Shown: one piece after another, positions 23,329 through 35,348 of the stretch
Layout of the letters: the number at the start of each line of letters is the position of its first letter
How positions within the stretch are numbered: position 1 is the first letter of the stretch
NCBI RefSeq assembly: GCF_016801865.2
Contig: NC_068938.1
Coordinates: 24,072,158 to 24,136,157 of the forward strand
DNA length: 64,000 nt
Origin: Culex pipiens pallens
Taxonomy: Eukaryota; Arthropoda; Insecta; Diptera; Culicidae
Direction of reading: 5' to 3'
Position numbers and translations under genes: made by a program
The notes under the pieces: generated by a model
Databases searched by the model: none
What the model was told of the DNA's origin: nothing
What the model saw: only the letters and a program-made list of their open reading frames with translations

Positions 23329-24665
23329 GGAACGAGCAGGATAGACTCTTTGTTTACACTTCGAGATTGGCCCAATTACATTGTTTTGCTAGAATATAAC
23401 TTTTACCTTGAGTACAACTGTTTGTTTACATCAGATGCTAAGACTTATTTCAAATTTTCTGAAATATTGACGAACACCAGACGATTCTTGCAAATGAGTT
23501 TTCTAACATCACCAACACTTCCACTTCCATCTAAATGATATGAAAGTCAACAAACAAATGCTTAGATTATTGTTTTAAATGTTAAATCCAGCTATTTACC
23601 TTTGACCTCTTTATTCCACTCCGCACAAACAAACATCAGCAAATTTGTTCTCGTCTTCTACTTGAGCTGTCATTTGCGAAACAAATTGAAATTTAAGTGG
23701 TATTTAATTTAAATGTTCAAATTTTTAAATCAAAAGTGCAATTACATGCTTTTCATATTTTCAAATTTTAGATTTTGCGAATCCAAAACATTCATTTACA
23801 TGATATTTGTGCGTTACGTTTAATCTCATTTTAAATTGGGGCTGTTTAAATGCTATACAACTTTTTACATTGAATTTCAAAATTACATTGCGCATGTTTA
23901 CGATAAAAGCATGGTTTCAGTGTCGGGTAAATTTACATTTTTTTTTCTGTGCAGATGACGGTACTGCTTTTTTGAACATTGAACATTTTAACCTTTTAAA
24001 CAACTCCAAAAAAGTGTTCTGTTTCATAAGTTTGAAGAAAAGTCTTGATCTTGAAATTGAAATAGAAAAATTTAAAAAAATCACTTTATCACACTTTTTT
24101 TTGTAACATTGAAAATGAGATCCATACTTTCCAAGAAAATATAAAAAAAAAAGTACCTTATTGGGTAACATTACATACAATAAAAACATTTTTTCCTAAG
24201 TTTAATTTTTGGCAAAACAAAAAGACAGGTCGAAAAATAATGTTAAATAATGAAAGTTTAGAATCTTTTACCAACCTGTTGAATTTTTTAAGAGATGGTA
24301 GTTTCTTTCTTTCTTTTACAGATATGAGACAAAAATTTAAAGAAAACAAATGAACAAAAATCTAAAAAACGGTACACTTTATTTAAATTAATAAAATTTC
24401 TTATCGAATGCAAGCGATTTTTCTCATTTAAATATTTGCTTTGTGTTCTGTCGATTTTTTAAAAATCACAGCTTGGCCAACAATTCGAAAAAAAAATTGT
24501 GGGAAAACCATATATTTTGTCTGGGATATTATTCAAATGTCCGCCATTACGGGGTTTGTCTTCCGGTACCCCCTGGACCGCTCAAGGTACCCCCAGGGGT
24601 ACATGTACCCCAGGTTGAGAACCGCTGTGATATAGCAAGAAAAATATTTTTTCTTGTATTTCCGA

Positions 24666-25017
24666 CAAGGCCATTGCAAATGATTTTTGAAGCTTGTTTT
24701 GCTCGTCTCTTACCAAAGTGGTTTCATTACTTACATGAAAAAAAGTATTGAAAATGCAGTCCAGTTGTTTCTTAATGATTAATTTTGAAAATATCGAAGT
24801 AAACACCATTTTTTTCGCAAAAAAATCTTTTTGGTGTACATCGAAATTTCACAAAAAAAAAATCTAAATATTTTCAATCCCGTTAAAAATATTAATCAAC
24901 GCTAAAAAAATAGATTGATTTTTTTTTCAATTGTTCAGACTTCTATTTCAAAAAAATTAAATTAAAAAAATGATTCAAATCAGGGGTTTTTTAGAAAAAA
25001 TAATTGCAACGGCCTAA
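24666..25017. mobile_element. TAA-type MITE (GGCCNTTGCAA ends)
   Basis: The left end GGCCATTGCAAAT (24669 on) and right end ATTGCAACGGCC (to 25014) are inverted. CAA and TAA flank the ends, consistent with an aged 3-bp TAA duplication. It is the same family as the element at 42599 and a fragment at 57908. Confidence 0.6.
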
Positions 25018-26090
25018 ATGAGTCTTTTATATGCAATAACGGTCATTAAAACTGCATTGTGTTTGTGATTTACCTGTTTTTAATTTCGATTTTGTGAACT
25101 ATTTATAATTTGATTGAACTTGAACTTGATAACAACATTGTTATCTAAAACTAAAAAATATGGCTTATTCTTTCCATGCCAGAAAAGGTAAAACTGATTT
25201 TAAAAATATTTTCAGAGGAAATAAATGTTATTTCAAAAGCATTCTTTTGTAGAAACATTTGAAATAATACTCTTATTTAGCAACATTCTTAAACATCAAG
25301 TAATATTTATGTGTTATTGTTTCATTTTAACAATTTAATATTTATGTTTTCTGAAAAAGAAGTTCTCTATTGAGTCTAGTTGCTTTTCCATAGATCATAA
25401 CTAGACCAATTTACAAAATATTAACAAATTAAAAATATTTTGCAGAATGTTGACAGAGTTGACTGCATACAATTATGATTATTTTGATCATCCCTTAGGC
25501 TTTTTCCATCCAAACAAGCCTAATCCTTTTAGTCATCAATTAGGATCAATAAATTACGGAGCATTTTAAGGGGGAACTTCTTTGGCTCATTTTTAATCAC
25601 GACCCATATTGAACGATTGAATTTTGTATGTGAAAAATATCTTCAAAAAAAAAAAGCATTGTCATTTATGCATTTTAAATTATCATGGAAAATTTGACTA
25701 GTGGTAACCATTTTTAAAATGCCATTATTGTGCAATTGAATGAATATACCTTCCTTTGTAGAATGCTTACTTGTTGATTTTTAACACAAAAAACTAACTC
25801 GATTGGTTTGGTTTGTTGACAAAGTTAGGAAGCAAATGTTGAGAAAAATAGAATGAAAGGAATTTTTTCACTACGAAATGATTGCAATGTGCTAGACAAA
25901 TCTTTTTTAATGTTTTTGACTTAAGGTACGAAAGAACCAAATTCTTTGTTTTAAAATATGTGCTTTTTGAAGTTTTTGCAAACGTTTTTAAAACATTGAT
26001 TTCCTTAAACTTTGATCATTTTCTAAAGAATTGGGACTCTAGAAACTTATTGAGATTCCATATACAGACCAGACTTGATTTTTTGAAGGC
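25018..26090. other. AT-rich spacer
   Basis: No gene or bounded element is seen. Confidence 0.4.
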
Positions 26091-26358
26091 CTTGGAAAAA
26101 TTACACTTCGAGATAATCGAATCAAGGCATCATTTTCGTTGTCTTATTTTTGATTGTAAACTACTTTAAAGAGATTTTGAATGTTTAGATCCAAGATGGC
26201 AGCCAAATAGCGGTGATGAATTAGTAAAACGATGCATTTTGTAATTTACTAGGTATTCAATCATTAAAATTCGACAAAAATGGGGTCACAGAATTGGAAT
26301 TTGATGTTAAAAGTAGGAAAATTCAAGAACACAAATAAATATATTTTTAATCTTGATT

Positions 26359-26505
26359 TCTTGACTTTTTTTTGATAAGGTCCTATAAACAAATATAAAC
26401 ATTGAGTGTATCCCGCTTACTCCGATGGACTTTGACATAAGGTGTGAAAGGGATACACTCAATGTTTACATTTGTTTATAGGACCTTATCAAAAAAAAGT
26501 CAAGA
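26359..26505. mobile_element. 147-bp palindromic MITE
   Basis: Arms of about 55 bp (starting TCTTGACTTTTTTTTGATAA) are almost perfect reverse complements around a 36-bp loop. TTGATT sits just outside both ends with a one-base offset, a possible duplication. Confidence 0.75.
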
Positions 26506-26533
26506 TTTGATTTTTCGAAATCCTACAAACCTA

Positions 26534-26620
26534 CGTACAGTCAAACTTCGGATAATCTTAACTTCAGATAATCGAGGCTTCGGATAATCGAGTCTGGATT
26601 GTACTCTAATTTGTATAATA
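26534..26620 (+). repeat. pogo/Tigger-like terminal fragment
   Basis: TA then CAGTCAAACTTCGGATAATC, with the TTCGGATAATC word repeated about every 18-20 bp three times. A CAGT start and GGATAATCGA words are known of pogo/Tigger termini. No matching opposite end was found. Confidence 0.35.
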
Positions 26621-26839
26621 ACAATCAACAAACTTTTGTTTTATTACATCTAAGCGTTAATCAAAATACATGAAATTGCGGAGCTTTTGATAGTTAATAA
26701 TTTTTGAAATATTTTTAGAATACTTTCAAATTAAATAAAGCAAGCATATTTGTTCGCAGTATTCCTATTTTTTATGATTTTTCAGAATAAAAGATGGTTT
26801 AAGTTTTCTGTATCAATTGTAACAATGAAAACATTACCG

Positions 26840-28690
26840 TTTTATTTTACAGTGCACCTCTTCGCAACATTGCCGTCGGCGGCACGAGCGGGATGGTTTT
26901 CCGGGGAAAACATGCCGACAGCCTGCAACCAACCAAGCCAGCCTACAACAGCCCGCCAGCCAGCCAGCAGTCAGTGGTTCGCCCAACCAAATAGATAAAC
27001 ATTACGCCCGCACGCTACTGCTGCTGCTGCTCTTCTCATGCACAAACTGTCAGATCACATTGAGTTGCTTCACGGAGCGCGTTATCCTATTTTTAAAGAC
27101 AGCCTGCGTCCCCCAGCCTATTGGACTGTGGTGAGAAAATCTCGTCAAGGAATTTTTCTGTGGTAATTTATAATCGTTTTTAACAGAACTCTTCATTTCA
27201 AATCATCATTTTAATTTTTTTTTTGTAAATTAGTGTTTTTTTTTTTGTTGATTTTCATATTTTCACTTCCCTGCCACGTCTGCAAATGGAAAAAAAAATC
27301 TCTGGAAACAGCAGGGAACCTGCCAAGGAAATGGAAGAAACCCATTTCCCTCCCCGTTCACGGTGGTGCTGTTGTCGGTGTTCCTTCCTTGTTTTCCCCC
27401 CACCCCTCTTCCCTTCCGAGACGATGATGATGGCGGGAAATGCTGACATAGATTCCCGTTCCGCTGGCTGAGCCCAACTGGCTTGACTGGTTGTGTTGCC
27501 AGTGGAAACTCTCCCGCAACTAAGCGAGCAACCCTCATCTCATCTATTATTTACGCAACGGTGGAAAAACAAGAAGAGGAGCGGCCATGTCTCGGGACTC
27601 GGGCGAGACGGACAGACGACGGATCGAGTTCCAATCTGGGTAAAATGGTACGAGGTAAGGCCTGTGAAAGGGACCAGTACCGGTTAAAATCCGATTTTAT
27701 TGGCCAAATTTTTATGGATTGGATTTTCTTGGAAAGAGAATTTCTGATTTAGTTTGAAGAGGTTAAAAAAATTGGATAGGTCATATTTCCACCCAATTTG
27801 CAGATTCTCACTATTTAAAAAAATATTTTGCAATATTTTTGATGCATACTTGTTGCTTACTTCTTCTTAAAGCATTTATTATTTGATAACGGTTAACATG
27901 TCTATTTCGTGTTCTTGAATCTTTGCAGGGTGAAAAAAGTAACAATTTCATATGAAATAACCTAATCAGCAGCAATAAAAATTAATTTTTGAGCAAAACT
28001 AAATATATTTTAACATTTTATTATATTTTTATCTGATGATATTACATAACATTGAGTTTCACCAAATTAAAAAAAAACTCAACCAAGCATTCCAGCCGTG
28101 AAGAGATACGCCTATCATATTTACGCTAGACTTGACAATCCACTCGATTTCCAGCCCTGGAACATCCCAAAATCGCGAGAAACCAGACAGCTGTTTGCTC
28201 ACCGTATTACAGGGATTCTCTACTCGTCATACCTGAACCTGGGTTGTAATCTTCGTGCAAACAGAACCGTACGAAGCTAGCACACTTAAAAGCCTTTCCC
28301 TTCTCGGGGAGTCTGCTTTGTCGAACGCGCGCGGTTTATCCGCAAATTTCGCGAACTCCATCAAACGCGAATTTCGCGACTGGTTAGTCAGTGAAGGAGA
28401 GGGAGGAGGTTTTGAGTCGAAAGGCATTCCTCCGATGAGCTCACTAACGGGTGAATAAAGTACAAAGAGAATTCGTACGATTTTTGGCAAAGTTCCCACG
28501 GTACGGTTCCGTTAAGGGCCTACCTTTCTAGGACCAGACCACCAAGGAACCATATTGGAACGAAATTTGGGCGCGTTCTTTGCGCATCAATTGCTTGGAA
28601 TATGGTTCGACGGTGTTTTCCGTTGAACAGTTTCACGAGGACAAAATTGAGTGCTGAAAATCCCTGGAAAATCAGAAGGTTCTTGCAAAA
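26840..28690. other. Single-copy-looking islands
   Basis: Islands at about 26840-27130 (with a CTG run near 27018), 27240-27760 and 28090-28690 have GC-richer sequence, purine-rich patches and no transposon ends. A short frame beginning MSRDSGETDRRR near 27587 is discussed as a finding. No gene is called. Confidence 0.4.
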
Positions 28691-28764
28691 ATGAGCTTAT
28701 GTGTATTTGATGTATTTAGTAAAGTATTTGAAACGTACAAAATCTAATCAATAAACAATGTGTG

Positions 28765-29188
28765 TACCGTAAGCTGGGGTGAATCGGGACAGCAGATTAA
28801 ACCATGTTTGAGCACAATATTTGTTTTTTTTTCTGATTAGTTTCGGCTACACAGTAAAAAATCATTTTTATATTACATCTGGGAAGGGGTACATCTTTCA
28901 TGCCAGAAAAGAAAGTGTAATTTTACCTCTGAAAATGTTTAATTTTACCACGTTTCTGGTGTAATGTCATTTTTTCAGTCTAAATTGAGAAAAAATTGCA
29001 TCAGAAAAAAGGCAATATTCAACCTTCCAAAATAACACCATCAAAATTTACATATTTTGTTACTTTGTAAAACAGAATCAGTCGAACAATATTTGTAAAT
29101 TCACTTCAAAACTAAAAACATTTAAGTGCTCTTAAAACTGCTGTCGTCCCTATTAGACTGAAGTTCCGATTCACCCCAGGTGGCGGCA
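28765..29188. mobile_element. MITE of the CTGGGGTGAATCGG family, interrupted
   Basis: CCGTAAGCTGGGGTGAATCG (28767 on) and CGATTCACCCCAGGTGGCGG (to 29186) are inverted. TA and CA flank. The interior also matches the split MITE at 20078 (GTGCTCTTAAAACTGCTGT against its complement). A CACAG-type MITE is inserted inside. Confidence 0.75.
28848..29069 (+). mobile_element. Nested CACAG-type TA-MITE, 218 bp
   Basis: CACAGTAAAAAATC (28850 on) faces ATTTTGTTACTTTG (to 29067), a decayed inverted end. TA lies at 28848-28849 and 29068-29069. The interior GGAAGGGGTACATCTTT recurs inverted near 37.26 kb. Confidence 0.7.
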
Positions 29189-29589
29189 AGAGTTATTTTC
29201 ACAAGGGTTATTTCTTTTCAAAAGTTTTTTTTAAGAGTAATTTCATTAATCAATCCATTATACCTCAGCACCTCCAATATGTTTAAACATAAAAAAAACA
29301 TCCTTGCACTTTTATTTTTGTTATAAATAATTTTTGGATTCCTGTTTTTTCTTATGAATTTTCCGAACACAGATGCCATTAATTCTCTTTATTTTTTGCT
29401 GCAAAGCAAAAATTTTCAAAGAATTAATTGAAATGGTAGAATGTTACGTGCTCCAAATTTGTTAAATACAATTTTCTATCTTGTATTAGCTCTCAACATG
29501 AAGCCTGTTTCTGAATGTTGTTGACTATTGCAATCTTTTTTTTTGTTTCTGAAAAAGAAGCATTTCAGTTTCAATTAAAAAAAACACTG
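29189..29589. other. AT-rich spacer
   Basis: Nothing identifiable. Confidence 0.4.
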
Positions 29590-29692
29590 ATATCTAATTT
29601 AATCAAACCCTAGCCAATCTAATCAAGCGCAGCCAATCATTCGGAAGAGATCCTGGAGAGTGCTTTAGTTTAGATTACGCCTAGCGCTCTAC
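29590..29692 (-). mobile_element. Truncated copy of the 17.98-kb SINE
   Basis: The reverse complement shows GCTAGGCGT, CCAGGAT, GGCTGCGCT and GATTAGATTGG in the same order as 18.33-18.41 kb. This is the 3' end of the SINE-like element in minus orientation, with more divergence. No clear TSD was found. Confidence 0.65.
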
Positions 29693-31435
29693 TTGTTTTG
29701 TTTTCTAAAACTAACTTTTGAGGATAAAGGAGTCATTGCTAGTTTCAAAAGTGTCTTATGGCAAATTTTCTCAGTTTTCCGATGCCTCAAAAACCGAAAT
29801 TTTTCATTAAAAAAATTATTTTTCATTTTTTTTTGTTTTCTATATTCTTTAATTATTTATTGCAAACTTTTTAAAAACTATTCAGGAAACTATTCAAATA
29901 ATGCATTTATGTACAATTTAAAGCTGAGATTTTTTTATAGGACATTTTAAAAATTAGCGATGACTATTTTTTCTTCCAAAGGTTACCCAGAAATCGCCCA
30001 TGGTCGTCTTGAACATTAAATTTTAAGGTGCATCATTGCGTTGGAATGCACTAACAATCGCAAAAATCTGATACCTGAAACAAAAAATTAAATAAGTTTA
30101 TGCATTGATATATCGCTTCTCCGTGCATTTAAGCTTTATTTTTTAAATTCAACCACTTCACAAGCACATTGGAATAAGTTTTCAAATAATAAAAAAATAT
30201 TGCACGCAGATTTAGATTTTTTTTATGATACTGTTCATTACAATATTCTACAAAATTTAAATGATTGAACATTTCCAGCCAAATTTTTATACTGCACAGA
30301 GTTCCAAAAAGATTGTAAAATAACATTTTTCAACACCAGCTTATTGTATGTTTAATCTTTGAAAAATGTATAAAGATAACGGTGAATATGGAACATGGAA
30401 ACACACAAAAATATTTTGACTGTGATTTTTTTTTCAATTTGTTTCAAATACATATTGGAATCAAATTTACAAGCAATTTTATTGCCGAAACTTTATTAAA
30501 ATACTGAAAATTTCTCTATTGCTGAAATTGTTTTTTTTTAAATCTCAATAAACCTTAAATAGCTTAATCATAAGTTCAACTGACGGAAATTCTTCAAAAT
30601 TTCCCAAAAGTAATTCAAAACGTCTTTTTTCAATTAAAAATATTTTATGTCAGGTGATTTTGTATCTTAAACAACTACTTACTTTTTAAGACAGTTTTCG
30701 GTTCAAAATAGTGCTTAGAAAAAACATTTGTTCGTGTATTTTGTGTGCCACGAATTTTTGTGTTTTTTTTGCCGCGAAAAATCACTAGCCCTATTTATAT
30801 TCCATCCATTAAAGAAAACGAATCTAAAAATTTTGGTTAAAATAAGTGATTGCATTTTTTTAAGTTACATTCGAAAGATATACTCTGAAAAAACGACGTT
30901 AAAAAAATTGTCTTGTTTACAATATATTCAACCCAATTTCTATTCGAACACGGAAAAGAATGATTCATTCTTATTCAATTTTCCTGTTAGTTAAAATGCA
31001 ATTAAATTTAAAAAAGATGCATTTTCAAGATTTTTTAAGAAACTTTGTTGTTTGAGATGAGTTGCATTTTTTTATTGTATTGAAATATTGAAAAGCTTTA
31101 GTCGGACCAGTTTGCTCCAATATTTTTCCCGTATTTTAACGTTTTCAAAATCATAATTTAAAAAAGTGGCAAAAATGCCATATACATTATGATTAACTTT
31201 TGCCATCGCTCAAAAGATGCCATTTTTTGTCATCTTAATAAATCATTTCCAAAAATGAGAATAAAAATGAAGTAATTTTAGGTAATCTTATGTTTTGTGA
31301 AAATCCAATTAAAAATTTGTATTGTTTGAAAATTTGTATTGTATTTGTATTGTTTTTTAAAGTGTAACATTTTTTTCTTAAATGTTCTGAATTTGCAGTA
31401 GACACCAAATCAATCAGAAAATCCATCCCCATGAT
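29693..31435. other. AT-rich region, no gene found
   Basis: Long A/T-rich stretch with small frames of Phe/Leu/Lys composition only. A partial MITE core (AGACACCAAATCAATCAG) lies near 31400. Confidence 0.45.
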
Positions 31436-31870
31436 TTTTGAATATTGCCCTTTTGCCCCTTTTTTAAATCGCTATCAGGAATATCTTCTAACTCGATTCC
31501 TTAGGCAAAAAAGGAGCTTTGCAAATTTTAAGCCAAATCGGTTAAGGTTTAAGGGTAACGATCTAAAGTTGACGAAAAAAAAAGTTTCATGCAATATCGC
31601 TTAAAACTCGCCAGGGTTACCTCGGATCGATTTGCGGTCTTCGATAAAGTTGTTTGTCATTAAATTTTAAGTAGGAATCTCATACTTGACATAGATCTGA
31701 CACATTTAACGCCAATTGTGGATTTTTTTTATTTATGGCTTATCTCCATACATTTTTGCGAATTTTTTCATGCAAACTTCAATGACCCTTACACCTTAAC
31801 CGATTTGGTTCAAAATTAGCACAGTTACTTATGTTTACCTAAAAAATTAAGCCAGTATCTCTTAAGATTT
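31436..31870. repeat. Fragment of the GATTTGG-core repeat family
   Basis: It contains GGATCGATTTGCGGTCTTCG then ATAAAGTTG, a diverged version of the core also seen at 10.1, 34.7, 61.5 and 63.0 kb, plus CCAAATCGGTTAAGG and its near-inverse CCTTAACCGATTTGG. Ends were not defined. Confidence 0.45.
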
Positions 31871-31929
31871 CCCAAAAAATTTCATTTTTTCTTGTCATAA
31901 AAAGTTTTATCTAGATAAAAAATACTCTA

Positions 31930-33960
31930 AAGTATTTTTTTTATTTTCTCGTTCTTCAGAGAATTCCTCTATAATATATCCCTCAACGCTGGAGCAAAGG
32001 ACACCAGGCTCCACGTAATCGCCGGGGCCAAGATGGCATCCGTCACATCCCCAGCGCGTTTGAATGATGATGATGTGACAAACCGTCTGTGAAGCCTCCG
32101 AGGCCTCCGGTTGAGCGCGAGAAAGCTTTTTCCTTCTTTTTTTTTTCCTTTCCATCATAGAAAAGTCGACTCGTCGTGTGTCTCATTGAGGTTTTTCGAA
32201 AGGTTGGTTTTGCGCGCTTCATAAAGAAGGGATTATTATTTCCCATTCAGCGGAGTCCTCCTCCCTGGGTATATCATATTTTATCGAGAGACCCCCCGAA
32301 AAAAGCTGATTGTGGGGGTGGGGGAAGGGGGACGAGTTTTTGCCTATGGTAAAATTTGATTGTACATCAGGATCCGAAGAACGTGGAGAAAGTGCCACGA
32401 AGCTCACGACTGGGGCTGGTAAGCTCAACTGTAAATACAGCTCCAGTGTTTGTGTAGCCTCCGAGAATACTCCGTTTCTGTTGAGGCAGCCATCAGCAGA
32501 CAAGCAGACTTTGAGCGATAATGATTGATTGCGGTAAGGATCTTTGGGCTGAGAATAAGGGGGGAGGGGGTTCGCCTTTTCCCTGCCCTCTAGCAATATC
32601 GTTATTGTGTTTGTGGGTTTATGAGCGTCTTAACTGGGTGGTGGCTTTAAAAGGGGTTCATTTGATACGCTTTAATGGTTTTCTATCGATTTTTTGGAAT
32701 ATTGCTTCAATAATACATGGTGATGCTAAGCAAAATTTGAAATTTGAAAAAATGTTGGAATCAGTATTTTTAAAGTACATTTATTGAATCTAAATATTAA
32801 TCAGAAATACATAAAAAAAATCATAACTAATCATTATTGACTATAATTTTCAAGAACAACCTTTTTTCTATTCTAAAACATAAGTATTTCCCTAAAATTT
32901 TGGAAAGTCTTTGAACAATTTATTTTAAATGCAAATCTCTTTTGTTAAAGGTTCTGTTATGTTCGCAATGTGAATAATTATTTTATGCATAAATTTTAAT
33001 TTATTCGAAAATACTTATTTCCTACAAATTTCAGTTGCAAAATTCTTTGAAAAAATTAAAAAATAAGACAAATTAATTATTTTCCAAACTGCAATGTTAA
33101 AAAAATTATCAAATTTAATGCTAAAACTATGACTAAATGGAAGCAATTTCAATAAGTTCTCAAACTATCAAGTTAAAAAAAGTCAATTCTGTGACCAGAA
33201 CCAAATCCACTCTAATCACTGAACCATCATCCCAAATCCGATGATGATGTTCCCAAAAAGTCTCATTTAAAATCCTCCACCCACCTACTCTTTATCTCGA
33301 ACTGAAAATTTTCCAAACTCAAACGACAATTTCCATCAAAGCGGATACACAAATGAATGGAAACAGTTCTTTCTCTCTCTCTCCATTTCCAGAGCCGACC
33401 ATTTAAAACCCCAAAAATCCTAATGAAACGTCCCCGAGATTACAAATGTTTGATCTGGCTAAACACTCGGGCTTTTCCTCTCCGATTGCGATTGTGACTC
33501 TGGAGGTGCATTCCCCCGGCCACTATCGCATGTGGATCAACGAGGGCAAATTTTCCCACTTTTTGCTCTAGCCCAACCGATGCGGCTCTGTGTTTTGCTA
33601 CTGTTTCAATTAACATAATGTGCTCCGATGGTTTGGCAGATTCCACCCACCCAAAACATGGACAGAAAAAGGACCAACAGCAACTGTGTGGGTGTGTGCG
33701 CTGTCAGTGCAGGTTTCAATTAGAGCTCGGACGAATATCCCGGGCTTCTAATTTGAAGATCCTATCTGTCACCTGGTTTTGCGGGGCAAACATTTTTCGG
33801 TGGAAGACCATCGTTTGTTCGTTTGGGATTTTTGGAATGATTACGACCAATCTGGCTGGGTGATATACAGAATGAACTCGCTGTGCAGAAACTCATTCGG
33901 ATAAAGGCACCAGATTTAGGTAATCCGATGCTGAATGTGGCAGAATAGAAGAACACTGAA
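31930..33960. other. Single-copy-looking islands with AT-rich gap
   Basis: GC-richer islands (31930-32650 and 33180-33960) are separated by AT-rich DNA. A CT microsatellite lies at about 33370-33383. Short frames are present on both strands and none is recognised. Confidence 0.4.
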
Positions 33961-34897
33961 ACAAAAAACTATGACTGAAAAAAAATATTTTCTCTGTTTT
34001 TATTGATTCTAATGCATTTGAAACAATTAATTTCAAAATTGATATTTATTTCTGAAGCAAAATAAAAGATCACTTGAAAAAGAAACTATTTTGAAAAACG
34101 ACGGAAATTTATGATTTCTACATTTTTTTTTTTTTAAATTGAAATCATATTGCAATCGATGTTAACAATTATTAACCCTAGATTTTTTTATTTCTATTAG
34201 TTGTGTTATTCAATTCAATTCAATCAGTGTTTTATTACAATTAAACAGTTCTGCTCCAGGATGCAACATTGTCAATTCAGAAATTTGGAGAAACTTTCAA
34301 CTGAGATCAATGCATAAGCCTTTGCAGGGAGGGTACATATGTCTATGTTCAGATTGCTAGCTAAGTACTTTTTTGGGAAAATATTTTTTGAGAAGAGGCT
34401 TAATTCAAAATTTATTAACTTGATTACAGTAAATAAAATGGTTAAAGTTCAAAATGATTTTGACTTAATTATAAACAAACAATTCTAGAACTGAAATTTT
34501 GTCCAACATTTAATAGTGAAAAATTAGAAAAAAATTGTCTTATTTTCACAAATCTTATTTTTCTTGATTTTTTTCCAGGTAAAATATTCTCTATGCATTT
34601 GTTTTGTCTTAAGAAGCCAACAAAACGAGCATGTGAATGTTTCAAACATTGTAATACTAGAAGGAATTATCCGATCGATTTGGTGTCTTCCGCAAAGTTG
34701 TAGATTATGACTGAAATTAGTACACGGAAAAAATAGTCTCAATTTTTTTTAATCAACCCTTTAATCACAAAAGCTAAATTCCCAAAAAAAAAATTCTATG
34801 ATTGTTTATATATGTTAAGGGGAACTTAAACAGGTTTTTATTGCACTAGAATTTTGAGTAGCATAATACAAACGAAATTATTTTTTTGAATTATCAC
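33961..34897. other. AT-rich region with one MITE core fragment
   Basis: At 34673-34704 the core GATCGATTTGGTGTCTTCCG then CAAAGTTGTAG marks a fragment of the 61-kb inverted-repeat family. Nothing else is defined. Confidence 0.45.
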
Positions 34898-35348
34898 TAC
34901 CCGAGTAGACGGAAATAACTTGGGAATAACATTTTTTGATATTTGAATGTACTAAGCCAATAACATTTTACGTTATTTATAACAGGATTTGTTATTCTTC
35001 GTTATGATTTTTTTGTTATTGGATTGTTATTGTGATAACAGACTAATAACCTTTTTAGTTATTCTTCGAACAAATCTTTGTCATTATTTTTTGTTATTTT
35101 AACAACTAATCCGATCATCCCAATAACAGTTGGAGGTATTCTTCCATAACAAAAAATGTTATTCCAAAGTTGTTTTGGCTTTCAACCAATATCAGACCGT
35201 TAACAATTTTTGTTATGATAACATAAACTGTTATTAAACTCTTAAGCAAAAATGGGGTTTTCAAGAAAATTCCATAACACATTCTGTTATTTTAACAGTA
35301 TTTGTTATTGAAATGGCATGGATTTTGTTATTACCGTCTGCCCGGGTA
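34898..35348 (+). mobile_element. TA-MITE (CCCGRGYAGACGG), 447 bp, copy 1
   Basis: The termini CCCGAGTAGACGGAAATAAC and GTTATTACCGTCTGCCCGGG are inverted, with TA on both sides (34898-34899, 35347-35348). The interior is dominated by irregularly spaced GTTAT and ATAAC words. No coding frame. Confidence 0.85.

Larger units (their letters stand above)
20251..23951. mobile_element. 3.7-kb CACAG-type element with gene remnants
   Basis: The left end CACAGAAAAAAAAATTAGG runs into GTAAATTTAC. The right end is GTAAATTTACA then TTTTTTTTTCTGTG, its inverted counterpart. CA is duplicated at both junctions (20249-20250 and 23952-23953), and the broken MITE on either side gives independent support for the boundaries. 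The interior has GC-richer, coding-like parts (20.8-21.8 and 22.1-22.9 kb) absent from the small MITEs with the same tips. It is probably a larger, possibly once autonomous family member. The superfamily was not identified. Confidence 0.65.
20078..23961. mobile_element. TA-MITE interrupted by a 3.7-kb element
   Basis: The left end CTGTCATCTGGGGCGA (20078 on) and right end TCGCCCCA + GATGACGG (20243-20250 joined to 23954-23961) are inverted repeats, with TA at 20076-20077 and 23962-23963. The right terminus is cut eight bases from its end by the CACAG element, with CA duplicated at the junction. The uninterrupted MITE would be about 180 bp. Confidence 0.75.
19225..24635. mobile_element. hAT element split by nested insertions
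   Basis: The ends CAGCGGTTATCAACC (from 19233) and GGTTGAGAACCGCTG (to 24627) are inverted repeats with one mismatch. TGATATAG is duplicated exactly on both sides (19225-19232, 24628-24635), giving an 8-bp TSD as expected for hAT. GGTACCCC words flank both ends internally. Removing the nested elements leaves about 1.5 kb without a recognisable hAT transposase, so it is non-autonomous. Confidence 0.85.
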
